DNA of 64,000 bases from Eledone cirrhosa (lineage: Eukaryota; Mollusca; Cephalopoda; Octopoda; Eledonidae). Below are positions 11,728 through 23,135 of the stretch, piece after piece (the stretch's first letter is position 1; every line of letters starts with the position of its first letter). The translations under genes were made by a program, and so were the position numbers. The notes under the pieces were generated by a model. It did no database searches, was not told where the DNA came from, and was given only the letters and a program-made list of their open reading frames with translations. Where the stretch lies: positions 116,948,823 to 117,012,822 of the forward strand of contig OZ024742.1 of the NCBI GenBank assembly GCA_964016885.1. Reading direction: 5' to 3'.

Positions 11728-13038
11728 CTATGAGGGTCTTATACTTCTCCGTGGCTCCTTCGTATACTCTGATTCTGTCACTTTGGTTGTAGCCAGAGAA
11801 CTGCATGCGGTTGATGAAGTGTTGGATGTGTCTTTCCATTCTGTTGGGTTGCACATGCGGGACACGTTCTTCATCACTCGTACCAAGTCTGCGATCAGAA
11901 TATTAAACTTAGCACTACTGGACATTGCTGAGTTTTTGAGTATCAGGTATTTGGAGGCCATGGGTTTAACATAGTGTGAGTGGAGAATTCGGACTCTCTC
12001 GTCCATAGTGTTAATCCAGAGTTCCGTGTCTAATACAGGTAGTGTATTGTTAGGGTGTTTGGAAGGGTAGTCGATAGTTACAGTTATACTCTGGTGTATG
12101 GAATTAACTATCTGCTGGATGCTTTCCATTGTGCTACGTTCTAAATCAAACTTGTTAGTACTCTCTTGTGGGGATGTCCTTATTACTATATTGATGTCAT
12201 CTACGTAACGAGAGTACATGATGAGGTCTATGGAGCTCTCATCAAGAAGATTTTGAGTCTCCTTTCCCACCATACCATAAAAAGGTTGGCAACGTCACCA
12301 GCTATGCTGACGCCAATGGCTGCTCTCTCATTTTGGGTGTAGATCTTCTCGTTGAATTTGAATATGTGGCCCTTGAGGGTAGTTTTGATACTAGCCCCTA
12401 TTGCATGTGCGACCATTTTTCTTACCTGATCATTGTTATGGGGGTCCGTATAGCTTTGGTCCACCCAATCCACCTTCCCATGGGAGTCTTTTTTGCCATT
12501 GAGGTTATGGTGGGGGCTCTACCTCTTGTGGGTCTACTGGGGCAGAAACGTCTAAGGTCATGGCTGTCTAGGTAGTCAGTGTCATAGGTAAGTCTAAGTA
12601 GGAGGCCCAGTTCGTCTGTGTCGACATCGCAGAACTCCACCTCACTCTCAATGATCATCTCCACACAATTTTCCACAGCAAAACAATGTTAATGGATGGG
12701 TACAGTGATACCACATCCATACTCCCTATTATGCAGTTGGATAGGTTCTTGTTTTTGTTGCACTCACTGATTCCGCTGAGGAGGTCCTTTGTACTGTCAC
12801 ATACATCTGGGGACATCTTGATTATGGGGTGTATAACCATTGAGAGGAAGTAGGAGATCCTGTAGTTGCTAGCTATATATGCTCCGCATACAGGTCTTGT
12901 TGGTGGTCCTGCTGTCGGGTCGTCGACTGTCTTGTGGTCTTTGAGGAGCCCATACAAGGGTGGTATGCCATTGTTAGACACCTGGAAGTTGTTGGCAGTG
13001 CGTCTGCTTGGCTTTAAGATGTCGGTCCACATCATCAT
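11728..13038 (-). pseudogene. PLE reverse transcriptase domain, frameshifted
   Basis: Read on the minus strand in three or four frames. 13038-12655: TDILKPSRRT...PPLYGLLKDHKT...RPVCGAYIASNYRISYFLS and SMDVVSLYPSI (motif A, Asp plus SLYPSI). 12676-12422 and 12473-12228: RLTYDTDYLDSHDLRRFCPS, FKFNEKIYTQNERAAIGVSIAGDVANLFM (motif B region). 12273-11728: MYSRYVDDINIVIRTS with the catalytic YVDD (motif C). KDHK upstream of motif A is characteristic of PLE RTs, which are related to telomerase. Frame breaks near 12670, 12450 and 12250 inactivate it. Confidence 0.9.
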
Positions 13039-14186
13039 GTGAGCGTTGAGGATTTTCTCTCTCCCATCATGTATTTGCTGTGCAATTTCGCTCGTGTTGG
13101 TGATGTGGGTTGCATAGCCTTGATGTAGTTCGGCATGCTGTCTATTGACATCCTACCAGACTTATCCGTGGGTAGACATACTACCTCACCATCCCTTGTG
13201 CGCTGCTTGAGGTTAACCAAGCCTTCTACAGGTTTCCTCCCAAGTTGTTGGACCTCTGGTCTGCTCTGTCTCTTAGTATACCGGTCTACTATTTGTCTAA
13301 TCTTATTTCTAGCTATGGTGAACTTTGCCTCTGTCTCGTCATCTATTTGTTGTGGTATGCAAACCCTTTTATTAAAGGGTAACCTCGTAGGATAGATATT
13401 ACCCATCTTATATGTTTTGACAGCTGGATTGACGAATAGTTTCTCTAAGGGGTTGTCATTATATCTATCGTCATAGTTGTGTGTGTTGCTATTATTGTTA
13501 TTATGGTGGTTGTTGTTGTTCCTATCATTAGCATTATTATTATTGTTATGATTGCTAGATGTATTGTTGCTGCTGTGATTGTTGTTTACTTCACCGTTAT
13601 TGTTGTTGTTACTGTTATTTCTACCATTATGGTTGTTACTTTTATTATGTTTCTTGTTTTTGTTGGTGTTGTGTCTATCATTAATGTTGCTACATGTATT
13701 ATTTCTATTATTACCACTGTGGTTGTTGTTGTTGTTGTTACTCGTATTATTACCATTATTACTACTGTGGTCGCTGCTGCTGTGCCTGTAGTTAATGTTT
13801 CTATTATTATTATTATTGTGGTTGTTGATGTTGTTGTTCTGTCTATCGTTAGTATTATTACCATTATTACTATTTCTCACTCTCCTGCTATTGTTATTGT
13901 TATGACTATTACTATTATAGCTGTTATTTCTATACTCAGAGTTATTGTTTATATTACTACTATCGTTATTATTGTTATTATTGTTGTTGTTGTCCGTATA
14001 GTTGTTGTTGTTTACTTTTGCATTCCATCGTATTTTTGTGAAACACTTTTCCAGCTCCCTTTTGTAGATAGCAAATTTTGGTGGTAGCTGCAGGATTTGT
14101 TGTTCTTGTTCACTGATTAAAGTGTTCCCATAAATATTTACTGTGTGGTCATTGGTAGATTCTTCCGGTAGTTCTACATCAGTCAT
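13035..14186 (-). pseudogene. PLE N-terminal half with Asn/His/Ser-rich insert
   Basis: A 383-codon open stretch. The first ~70 residues end LQLPPKFAIYKRELEKCFTKIRWN and the last ~140 residues (FVNPAVKTYKMGNIYPTRLPFN...GEVVCLPTDKSGRMSI) match PLE sequence upstream of the RT fingers. Between them (about 13450-14010) is a ~190-residue Asn-dominated tract with His, Ser, Thr and Arg, made by expanded AAT/AAC trinucleotides; it keeps the frame open. Frame is lost near 13040 (ERKSSTLT then stop), where the expected ERKILNAH continues in another frame. The insert is probably lineage-specific microsatellite expansion. Confidence 0.8.
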
Positions 14187-14202
14187 ATGGATATTGTTGA
14201 TG

Positions 14203-14572
14203 TTATCTGGGTATTTTTGTGAATATTCTATTTTTCTTTCTTCTAGTTTTTTTCTTATTCATCCATTCTAATTTCTTATTGAAATGCCTATTGCATTCGT
14301 TTCGGGCGTATTTCGTTTCATGTCGAATGACGCTCATGAAGTCATCCCTCTCGTTTGGTGTGGTGAGATTTCGGACTTCCTTACCGTTAATGCGTTTCTG
14401 TCTGCAAAGTTCGTTAATTTTTGTGTATGTTGTTCTTTTCATATTAACTGTTATTGTGTGTTTTAGTCGTTCAGCTTGTGTTTTGTTTAATAATAAATTA
14501 TTTACTTGTTTTGATATGTTTGTTGTGTATATTTTGAAGGAAAGACAGTGTTTTAAGAAACGGATTTGTTCC
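14203..14572 (-). pseudogene. PLE extreme N-terminal region
   Basis: Minus-strand reading gives ...KTQAERLKHTITVNMKRTTYTKINELCRQKRINGKEVRNLT...NECNRHFNKKLEWMNKK, a basic helical segment expected at the start of PLE proteins (Lys/Arg-rich, before the RT). Upstream of 14572 the frame runs into the inverted arm and no longer encodes the PLE start, so the true ATG cannot be fixed. The downstream frame break lies near 14200. Confidence 0.65.
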
Positions 14573-15409
14573 CCCGGATAAACTGTAAAACTAGAAACGT
14601 AGTCTATAGCATAAGATGTACAGAGGGTAGTTGCAGAAACATGACAACAACATATATAGGCGAGACAGCTCATAGCATAGTGGAAAGATAGACCAACACT
14701 GGAGGAAACTAAAAGGACGAAAAAACGGTTCAATACTATACGAACATGCCAGACAACAACACGGCGGTAACATAGACAACATAGAAATTAGAATAATATC
14801 TAAACATAGAAATCACCCAGCAGATAGGCAAATCAGAGAGGCCAGCAAAATAGAACTTAGAAGGCCAAGGCTAAACAGAAAAAATGAATGGAATAACAAC
14901 ACCCAAACAAACAACACTGACCTAAGAGGAGTATAAATAAATAAATAAATACATACACAAGCACAATAACAACAAACACATATAAACACACAGTAGTAAA
15001 CTAAGATTGAATACAATAACCAATACACAGTCACCCAAACACGAACACACATCAAACAAAACACTATACACACAAGCAAGCGCATGCGCACAGAAGACAA
15101 AAAGATAAATAAACAGACTAAATAAAGATGGCATATGCATACAATGCAACGGGTGGACACATAATAGAACCACTGACGATGTTGCAGATGTGCAACGAAA
15201 GAACTTTGTTAGACTATATATATGTGTTTGTGTCTATATTGTATCTGTATTTTTTACTGTTGATCAGTCAATGGTAACATTGAGGACCGAATAAATTAAA
15301 TTAACCGATATAAAAGACACAGAAGCGAAAACCAACCAAACAGTAAGTCTGTTCTGTTATTAATTCTGGCAATATTATTACACAAATATGACCCTCCCCA
15401 AGTATAACA
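14573..15409. repeat. PLE right inverted arm
   Basis: Reverse complement of 10603-11427, containing an opposite-strand copy of the GIY-YIG C-terminus (forward reading near 14640-14935: YIGETAHSIV, YEHARQQH). Such inverted partial copies at the 5' side are a known PLE feature. Confidence 0.85.
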
Positions 15410-15955
15410 ATATTTGTTTCGACACACGATTTCATATAAAAAACCTCGCAAAACTATATATATATATATTTATATATTGTCTGAAGATGCATAGATAGGT
15501 AGCTATAGATAACTACTGTATTACCTTTGAACATTTGTCAACACTGTGTGAGAGAAAGGTAGAGAGGAAGATATCAAATTACTATCAACCTGTCAAAGTT
15601 AGCATAAGTTTTTCCTAAATCCACATACAACTTGTATTTTTAAGATATTCTTGAATTATATATGATAGGTTACTTATTGGCATTACTGGAAACATGTAAC
15701 CCAGTACACATGGCTGGATTGTCAGCAACTCAACCGACAACCTCACCAAGCTTGCCTGTTGAGCAGGTGAATTTTTGGACACCCAAAAAACAAAACCTGT
15801 TAAAGGGCAGAGGAGCTCTAGACATTCAACGTCTATTCAATAACTGCTTCGTCTACGCAGGGAGAAGTTGATAAAAGGAGCCCTAAACAAAAGCTTGCTC
15901 AATCTTTTAACTAGGCAATCAACCAGGGCTGTCTGGTTATGCACATTTGAGGCCA
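15410..15955. other. Unassigned stretch
   Basis: Contains a short TA repeat (15455-15475) and a 69-codon open frame at 15662-15871 with no recognisable domain; it may be 5' UTR of the LINE fragment that follows. No firm call. Confidence 0.4.
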
Positions 15956-15959
15956 AAAC

Positions 15960-16560
15960 AAAAGAAAACGTTTGATGTTTGGTTCCTGGAGTGTTAAAAG
16001 ACTCTGGTACAGGAGTTCAAATCTGAAATGAAGATCAACCTTCATATGCAGTGCACTCAAAATGTATAATATTGATATCTGTGCCATAAGTGAAATCCGA
16101 CTCCCTGCCACATCCCAAATGGAAGATGTAAGAAGGTACACAGATTTCTGGTTCGGAAAAAAGGAAGAAGACCACTGTCAATCTTGTTGTTATTATTAGA
16201 TCTGACATTAGATCTGGAACTAATAAAGTACCAGTAATACACTGTTTTAATTGCTGACCTTGTGCCAAAAGTAGAAACAATTATTAGATTTGACATTGCT
16301 AAATCCCTAACACCATTCCCCAAATGTGTCAGTGATCATATGAATCTTTCTCTGGATCTAGTAAAAAGCACCTTTGTTGCACTAGTGAGTTGTTACATCC
16401 CAACTCTCAATTCATCTAAGCAAGATATTGAAGCATTCTATGATTAATTCACATAGTGGTCTTCACTGTTCTATACAAGAACAACCTCATCCTAATGGTA
16501 GATTTCAATGCTAGAACTGAAAATGACTATCATATATGGTATGAAATCCTTGATATTTAA
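15960..16560 (+). pseudogene. LINE AP-endonuclease relic
   Basis: Plus-strand reading in several frames: LWYRSSNLK, ALKMYNIDICAISEIRLPATSQMEDV (the N-terminal Glu motif), YTDFWFGKKEEDH, then 16262-16447 KVETIIRFDIAKSLTPFPKCVSDHMNLSLDLVKSTFVALVSCYIPTL, and finally a degraded VDFNARTEN, the GDFNARVG block. This is the APE domain of a non-LTR retrotransposon in order, broken by stops and frameshifts, with no RT following before 16620. Confidence 0.72.
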
Positions 16561-16777
16561 AGAGTTGGAGCTATGAACATAAAGGGGCTAATGTGTGACT
16601 TTGGGTGGACCAGCAGTACCGTTGGTAGTGGTTAAAACTGCCAACGTCCATCACAATGGCCGATGACCTTGGAGTTCTGTGTCCTTATATATCAATACAG
16701 TGCCCTGACGGCTCCTCGAGAGTCATGCGACCGTGTCATGCCATGCACACGCGTGCGCACACACACATACTCACACA

Positions 16778-16851
16778 TAGGGTGTCCCAAAAAATATATA
16801 CACACTTCAACAACATTCTAGTAAATGTGTGGAGACATTTTTAAGGACATC

Positions 16852-16856
<5 letters not shown>
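16778..16856. mobile_element. Short mariner-like MITE candidate
   Basis: About 78 bp between TA dinucleotides, starting GGGTGTCCCAAAAAAT and ending in ATTTTTAAGGACATCCTG, which is an imperfect inverted repeat. TA flanks and GGGTGTCC-type ends suggest a Tc1/mariner-derived MITE; very short, so tentative. Confidence 0.35.

Positions 16857-16905
<49 letters not shown>
16855..16905. repeat. (TA)n tract
   Basis: Pure TA repeat of about 50 bp. Confidence 0.9.
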
Positions 16906-16909
<4 letters not shown>

Positions 16910-17032
16910 ATATATACACATGGAGATATACCAACACATCAAGATGGATACCAAAATCATACCAACACCAGTCAACGCAAATTATGTCAAAATTATCATA
17001 GATAATCTGCAAAATGTTTTATACAGGCTGAA

Positions 17033-18310
17033 ATGGAAGGCACTAATATTCCTTGGAGAGAGCCACCACTGGTCCCGATCATTTTAATTTTAAGTCACGC
17101 AAATATCATCCTACAGTTTGAGACCTACGTAGCGGATGTATTACTAATTATTAATAATATTATGCTCCATAAGTACTATGACCGTTTCCAAACTAAACTT
17201 TCGCTTGACATTAATAAGATTAAATCTAGGAATATTTTCGTTTTCTCTTATAAAACTAAAACCTTATACAAAGTAGCTAAAGTTAAATATAATAAGCTAT
17301 TATTAGATAGATAATATGAGAAAGCAAAAACTAGTATCTTTAATAATATTAACAACGAAGCTAAAGACATTGCTAGATACTTAAAGATAGATAAAAGAAC
17401 TAAAAGCTTAACTAAACGTAAAGTTTATATCACCTTGAAAGACCATAAACAAGACTGTAATAACAGACCTAGTTATAGATTGATTAACCCTACTAGAACT
17501 GAACTGAAATAAGATTAGCTAATAAGAAGATACTAAGAAAGATAAATATACGTACTAAAAATAACACTGAATTGTTGCAATGGAAGAATAATTCTTCAAC
17601 GATAGTCTAGTTCAATAATATTCCAGATAAAAATGTCAAGTTTACACAAATCGACATAACATATTTTTAATCTTCCGCCACTATTTTTCTATGATCGAAA
17701 GCTTTAGAGCGGGCCCGTCACTTTTGTTCAATCACTGAACAAGCAATAAGAGTCATTATGCACTCCAAAAAGACCTTCCTATTTAAATTTGTTAAAAACA
17801 TCAAACCCAGAGGATCTCTTCGATGTATCGATGGGGTTGTATGACTGTGTGGATGTGTGCGATTTGGTTGGAGTATTCATGCTTCATACTCTTAAAGGAA
17901 AATTACCCAACCCCATCATTGGGTTCTACTGCTACGAAGGTATGGTAGTATCCCAAATGGCAACGGCCATTCTCTGGATAATTTCTGCAATTTTTTAGAT
18001 ATTAACTTGTATTTAGCTATTGATACTCATATGTCTAGTGAAACTCTAAGATATATCAACAGACATTCCTGTTACCCACCAGTAATCTTTAAAAACTTAG
18101 TCTCAAACATTAGACGTAGGATCTTCGATTTATATTCCTCCAATGAGATATTAGATACGCTTTTTATAATAGATTTAATAATGGACAATATGTGATTAGA
18201 GTTTTTACTAACATTGGTAAGGTATTCATTAACTTTGTGTAAAGGTTTATATATACCAAAATTTAGTTCAAGTGTCAGAAAACGGGATAAAATCGACAAC
18301 CACATTTCAG
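17033..18310 (+). pseudogene. Second PLE lineage: reverse transcriptase relic
   Basis: Plus-strand segments in order: 17120-17310 (DVLLIINNIMLHKYYDRFQ...), 17330-17515 (IARYLKIDKRTKSLTKRKVYITLKDHKQDCNNRPSYRLINPTRTEL), 17795-17990 (PEDLFDVSMGLYDCVDVCDLVGVFMLHTL...IIGFYCYEGMVV) and 18000-18190 (LAIDTHMSSETLRYINRHSCYPPVIFKNLVSNIRRRI). ITLKDHK and RPSYRLINP place it with PLE RTs of a type different from the 10.6-15.4 kb element. The catalytic motif expected as YRDDG reads YCYEG, so both Asp are lost, and stops and frameshifts abound. Confidence 0.75.
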
Positions 18311-19416
18311 GGTCAATTGTACGTTCAGCTAGGTTTTATCAAGGAGACTGACGTGAATATGAACCTTGCTCACTCGAAATACAAGAAGTGACCTATTAAA
18401 TTTGAAGCACGACTGGATCTTCAATTGCCACCATAAAACTTTAAAACAGTTTCTAAATATAATCCAGGTTATTCCATATTATCGTCCGTTATCTATGTAC
18501 ATCTCCAACTAACCAACTCCGAATAAGATTCTCCTTAACTGCAGACAACAACTGCGAAGCTTAATATGCACACACCAATACCAACATATACATACAGAAT
18601 ACATAAGATATACAAGAATTACTGTCAGACATACACACCAGAGAACAGAGGAATAACATTACAAATTACGGAATATTCACACCGATGGTTAACCTTCAAG
18701 TAAATACTTCCAAATACGATTCGAACTTATAATCTCCACATTTATATTTAATGTAAACTATACAACCCACACTTAAGCACCGTGTAACTATAACATTTCT
18801 AAGTCTCTCATACAATTTATCCTATCAGGATCATAAATCTATATGTACTACAAAGATCCACATCAGAAGTCGCCTTAAATGTTTGTATAACATGGAGCCA
18901 TGCTGTCACATATCTTCCTTAACTGACATCAATAGTGGTTGTTTAAATGACAATTTTAACCTTTTCTTCTTCTTTTGTATCTTTTCCTTTTCTCCCTTTC
19001 CTCTAAACTGCAACTTCTCCAGCCCCCATATATCTCTCAATATCAATACGGAACTTAACACCAACGTTTATATCCCACCTTCTCTACTTTTAATACAATT
19101 TGCACTTGTAACCGCTTACCATTAGTTTAATGACTCGCACATCAACGATTGGCCAAACAGTAATGAACTAAATACCATACTGCAATCTAATGCATTCTTG
19201 TCAACCTTCTATGATTACGAAGGTCAGCATAATTTTAGACTTATAAGCACTTCCCATTTAAGTAATGATCCAAGCGCACCATTGATTTTCCAAATTCCAG
19301 TATACTGGCCATTCTAATAACATCTTACACATTTCATCAACCCCTTCCCCATTAACTTACGCAGAAGAATATATGCATGTGTGCGCGTATGTATATATGG
19401 ATATCGATATAAACTC

Positions 19417-19420
<4 letters not shown>
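18311..19420. other. Unassigned stretch between PLE RT relic and hairpin
   Basis: About 1.1 kb with no recognised domain. It could be decayed PLE sequence joining the RT relic to the GIY-YIG ORF at 20076, but I cannot show this. Confidence 0.4.

Positions 19421-19480
<60 letters not shown>
19421..19480. repeat. (TA)n tract
   Basis: Pure TA repeat. Confidence 0.9.
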
Positions 19481-19484
<4 letters not shown>

Positions 19485-19657
19485 GGTATGTGTCTATGAC
19501 TCTGATAATCATTATATCATTTTTCGGAAAATTATTTCTGACTTGATACTTGGAAATTAATCTCAGCCGTATGGAATAAATGATTATGTAACAATACCGA
19601 TATCATAGGCTGTTAAGCAAGGTAAAACATGTGACAGTATCAACTATTATTGATAGA

Positions 19658-19704
19658 CACAATGACATGATACCCATTAATTCAATGGGTATCATGTCAT
19701 TGTG
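19658..19704. repeat. Perfect 21-bp hairpin, 5-nt loop
   Basis: Arms 19658-19678 (starts CACAATGACATG) and 19684-19704 are exact complements around the loop AATTC. Too tight a loop for a typical pre-miRNA; more likely a transposon palindrome or terminal hairpin. Confidence 0.85.
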
Positions 19705-19793
19705 ATTTTCTACAACTCTCTCTCTCTCCCTCTATGTGCATAGCGTGCTCAACCGGCATACCGCCTATGGAAGCATCTTAGCTACCAATAGAC

Positions 19794-19913
<120 letters not shown>

Positions 19914-20075
19914 ATATCAAGGATCTTAGACAGCCCAAACTAAAGAATGAATTGAAACTGAAATCTCTACCATGCAGCTCCACATACAATCCCCTCCTTA
20001 AGAATGAGGCCTGACACCAGCCTCCAAAACATTCCTTTTCTAAAAAGAGATCAAAGAATGAACTAAATCCTTCAA

Positions 20076-20495
20076 ATGTATAACATCATAATGAGTAAAA
20101 GACAACCCAAATCAATGAAAAACATCCCAACACAAGTCAAAGTCCAGTCGACCAAAACAACGAAACAAACAGTAAAAAAATGCGGAAGTCCCAACTGTGG
20201 TATATGCGTCAACCTAACAGAGGGATCGGAGTTCTACTTCAAACAAGGGCACCGCTTTACAGTGAAATACAATTTCACATGCGCATCAGAAAACCTGATA
20301 TATGTGTTAACTAGCTCAGGCTGTCGAGAGCAGTACATAGGACAGACTGAAAATAGTCTCCGTCAACGTATAACCATTCATAGATCCCGAATTAAAATAC
20401 GGGAATACAGAAAAATAGCACTGAGTGAGCGCATTGACACCTGCGCCTCTAATGAACTACTCAATTTCAGAATTTTTCCCCCTCTACAAATTTAA
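20076..20495 (+). pseudogene. GIY-YIG endonuclease domain of second PLE lineage
   Basis: 139 open codons: a basic lead (RQPKSMKNIPTQVKVQ), Cys motif KKCGSPNCGICVN, then FTCASENLIYVLTSSGC...EQYIGQTENSLRQRITIHRSRI, i.e. the Y-V-L half and the YIGQT half of GIY-YIG followed by the conserved LRQR...H helix. The downstream segment RIFPLYKFKDNASYIQRISK continues in another frame after about 20470, so the ORF is frameshifted near its C-terminus. It lies 1.8 kb after the RT relic and 400 bp before a hairpin terminal repeat, consistent with the 3' end of a decayed PLE. The ATG at 20076 is only the first in the frame; the domain originally continued from the RT. Confidence 0.82.
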
Positions 20496-20894
20496 AGACA
20501 ATGCTTCCTACATTCAACGCATTAGCAAATAATCACATTTTATCACTAAATACAAACCTCTTTTAAATGCATCCACCACAGACGAAACTGCAACGAGCAG
20601 CCAACATTGACACCAATGGACAGATTAAGGAAGATAAATTTCTTCAGAAACAACCACACTGCAAGTCAATTTCCAACACCAACGGACAAACTAAGAATGC
20701 CAGCATTACCGACTGAAATATCAAAATACATATATTTAGAAATAATTACTCCCTCAGTCAACTTTAAGAACACTCAACTATTTAGGTCAGTCCCACGGAC
20801 AGCTCCCTTTACTAATATAAATAGTGATACTATTACTACTACACCTCCCCGTCGTCCCCTTCTGCTTCGTCCACGTGGGCATCTTCATACTACG

Positions 20895-21062
20895 GAAGTG
20901 TAGAATAACATTGGAAGTTTGGTAAGGAACCAGGTGGACCATAACGCGCCCGAGTACTCGATACTTTGGGTAGTAGAGTGGATAATAGGCTATTTCTGGA
21001 GTCCAGAAATAGCCGTGGAAACGGCTTGAGATCTGCCGTCAGGCTCCTGAACCTTTTCCTAT
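20895..21062 (-). repeat. PLE-associated terminal hairpin repeat, copy 1
   Basis: On the minus strand: AGCCTGACGGCAGATC, a GGCTATTTCTGGA/TCCAGAAATAGCC hairpin, then CCACTCTACTACCCAAAGTA, GAGTACT...GGGCGCGTTATGGTCCACC and GGTTCCTTACC. Copies 2 (30527-30695) and 3 (37786-37975) share the CACTCTA.TACCC..AGTAT...TTATGGTCCA block. Its position just downstream of a PLE GIY-YIG ORF suggests a PLE terminal repeat. Confidence 0.65.
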
Positions 21063-21370
21063 ATATATATATATATATATATATATAGCGGGTAAAAGGA
21101 TGATTAACGCGAATAAACGATACACTAGGGTTTATTCCAAGTTTTAACATATTTTTCATCCCCTAATAAGCAATGAATTCTAGTCTTGAGCCTGCAATCA
21201 TGAACATGAATAATCCATTACCTATTGTGAAATTCCATTTTAAATACACAAAACAGTGCAGTCACTAGGTAAATTATCAATATATGAGTATTTTGATAAT
21301 TCACTAGAATCCGTGAACCTAATACTGAGACGTTGTACTACACCCTTCACTTAATTTTTGTTTTCTGTTT

Positions 21371-21419
<49 letters not shown>
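21063..21419. other. (TA)n tracts and unassigned sequence
   Basis: TA repeats at 21060-21087 and 21376-21418, with ~280 bp of unassigned sequence between. Confidence 0.6.
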
Positions 21420-21421
<2 letters not shown>

Positions 21422-22552
21422 CTTTAGGTCGTTTTAGAAGCCTCAACAATGCAGATGTGTAAATCTCTGGGTAACAAGATCCGGTGGTGGAGAGAGAGAT
21501 ATAAGTGAATGTAGGTTGAGATGTGTAGTGTCTAGAAGAGTGTAGGAAAGAGCGTAAAGGATAACAATAATAATAACACAAGATAGAGTTACCTTGGGAG
21601 AGATTTAATTGTCCCTATATATTTCGGATTTACATCCATCAACTGGTGGGTTTTTCCAGGGGCGGGGAAGGTTGTCTGTCGGAAAGGTGCGAAACGTGTC
21701 CTCCACTGTTCGTTGTTTTGAATATCTGAGGTATTCAGCAGAGCGTGCGTGCGCGTGAAATGGGATCGGTCAAGCAGAGGTCAGCGGCCGAAAAAGTTCT
21801 TTCAAACCAACCACCTCATTTCGCTTCTCTCGGATCAGTTATTTATTTGTGGCCCTAGGCGTTTGATCCAATGTGCTTCCTTGATTCGTAATGTACCGAC
21901 GTTTCTTTCTGTAAACAAACGATGCAGCAACACACATACAGTAGCATTCCACCATACGAACATACTACACTGCTAATACAGACGAACGAGGCAACAATAC
22001 ACGCACACACACTCAAGCGAGACAACAACACACGCACACACATACACACAGTAACATTCACCAAACAGGCAGAGAATACTATCACAACCATACACTATTC
22101 AAAAGGGCAGATAATTCAATGGACTGACAGCTAACGCCACCCCACTCCCACAATTGAAAGAACTATTTCGGCCGCCGACCTCTGCTTGACCGACCCCATT
22201 TCACGTGCACGTGCGCTCTGCTGAATACCTCAGGTATTCAAAACAGCGAACAGCGAAGGACACATTTCGCACCTTTCCGACAGACAACCTCCCCCCCCCC
22301 CCCCGGAAAAAACCCCAGTTGATAGAGGTGAATCCGAAATATATAGGGACAATTAAATCCTCTCCAAGGTAATTCTATCTCGTGTTATCATTATTGTTAT
22401 CCTTTACGCTCTTTCCTACATTCTTCTACACGCTACACATCTCAACCTACATTCACTTACATCTCTCTCTCCACCACCGGATCTTGTTACCCGGAGATTT
22501 ACCCATCTGCATTGTTGAGGCTTCCAAAACCACCTAAAGAAATATACCTTAT
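21420..22552. mobile_element. PLE-like element with long inverted repeats
   Basis: Left arm 21420-21812 and right arm 22150-22552 are inverted copies of about 390-400 bp (shared: TTTCTTTAGGTCG-type ends, GAGATTT.., CCGGTGGTGGAGAGAGAG, ATTTCGG, GGTATTCAGCAGAGC). The 340-bp centre, read on the minus strand around 21790-21900, contains LRIKEAHWIKRLGP, the C-terminal motif of GIY-YIG proteins of PLEs. So this looks like a PLE 3' end caught between inverted terminal repeats. Both sides abut (TA)n. Confidence 0.65.
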
Positions 22553-22585
22553 TATTCCACAATGCTTCAAGCAAACTTCAATACG

Positions 22586-22661
<76 letters not shown>

Positions 22662-23005
22662 AATATGAGAATAAACGTGCTGCGTGGTTGCTAATGTTTA
22701 CCAAATTCACAGACTAGATTCCTTCTTCCTCCCGTTAGACCTGTACGGAATACCTTCCTTGCTCACATTCCAACCAGGTTTGATGGTCTTTATTCTCTCT
22801 CGTTCACGATTTCACCGAACTTATATTCATGGAAATTTGGGACTTGACTCCTTCTTCCTCATTTTTCGTTGCTTCACTATCTTTGTTTGTTTACACTCTC
22901 GTGTCCCCTTTATTTACGTGTCCCAACGACTTTTTTTAGCCGTTGCTCGCACCAACCGGAGGTATATGGTCTTTAAAGCGATGAAATACCAATGATGGTT
23001 GGAAG

Positions 23006-23009
<4 letters not shown>
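22553..23009. other. (TA)n and unassigned sequence
   Basis: A TA repeat at 22588-22658 is followed by ~330 bp of pyrimidine-rich sequence with no recognised content. Confidence 0.5.

Positions 23010-23085
<76 letters not shown>
23010..23085. repeat. (TA)n tract
   Basis: Pure TA repeat. Confidence 0.92.
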
Positions 23086-23086
<1 letters not shown>

Positions 23087-23135
23087 CGTTTCTGAATTTG
23101 TTTAGCAAGATTCTTTATCTGAAATCGTGTGTTGA

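Larger units (their letters stand above)
10603..15409 (-). mobile_element. Penelope-like retroelement (PLE), nearly full length, defective
   Basis: The element starts TGTTATACTTGGGGAGGG and ends with the exact complement CCCTCCCCAAGTATAACA. Left arm 10603-11427 and right arm 14573-15409 are inverted copies of about 830 bp; the left arm includes the GIY-YIG end of the coding region. Between them, on the minus strand, lie an N-terminal region, an Asn-rich insert, an RT with KDHK and YVDD motifs, and a GIY-YIG endonuclease, which is the defining PLE order. PLEs are known to carry terminal repeats in direct or inverted orientation. Several frameshifts make it non-autonomous. The left side abuts (TA)n. 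Confidence 0.9.

Noticed and set aside
13479..14087. 202-codon Ile/Val-rich frame on the plus strand
   Set aside because: Complement of the Asn-rich expansion in the PLE; composition only.
15155..15205. Hammerhead-like CUGACGA...GUUGCA/UGCAAC...GAAA in the PLE arms (also 10813-10850 on the minus strand)
   Set aside because: Helix II and both core halves are visible, but I could not close helix I or helix III or place a cleavage triplet. It may be a decayed ribozyme; not called.
19658..19704. microRNA precursor
   Set aside because: The loop is 5 nt and the stem only 21 bp, too short for a typical pre-miRNA, with no conservation evidence.
21620..21660. UUGAUGG...CCGAAAU in the arms of the 21.4-22.5-kb element
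   Set aside because: C3 and A9 do not fit and helix I does not pair, so there is too little to call a hammerhead.
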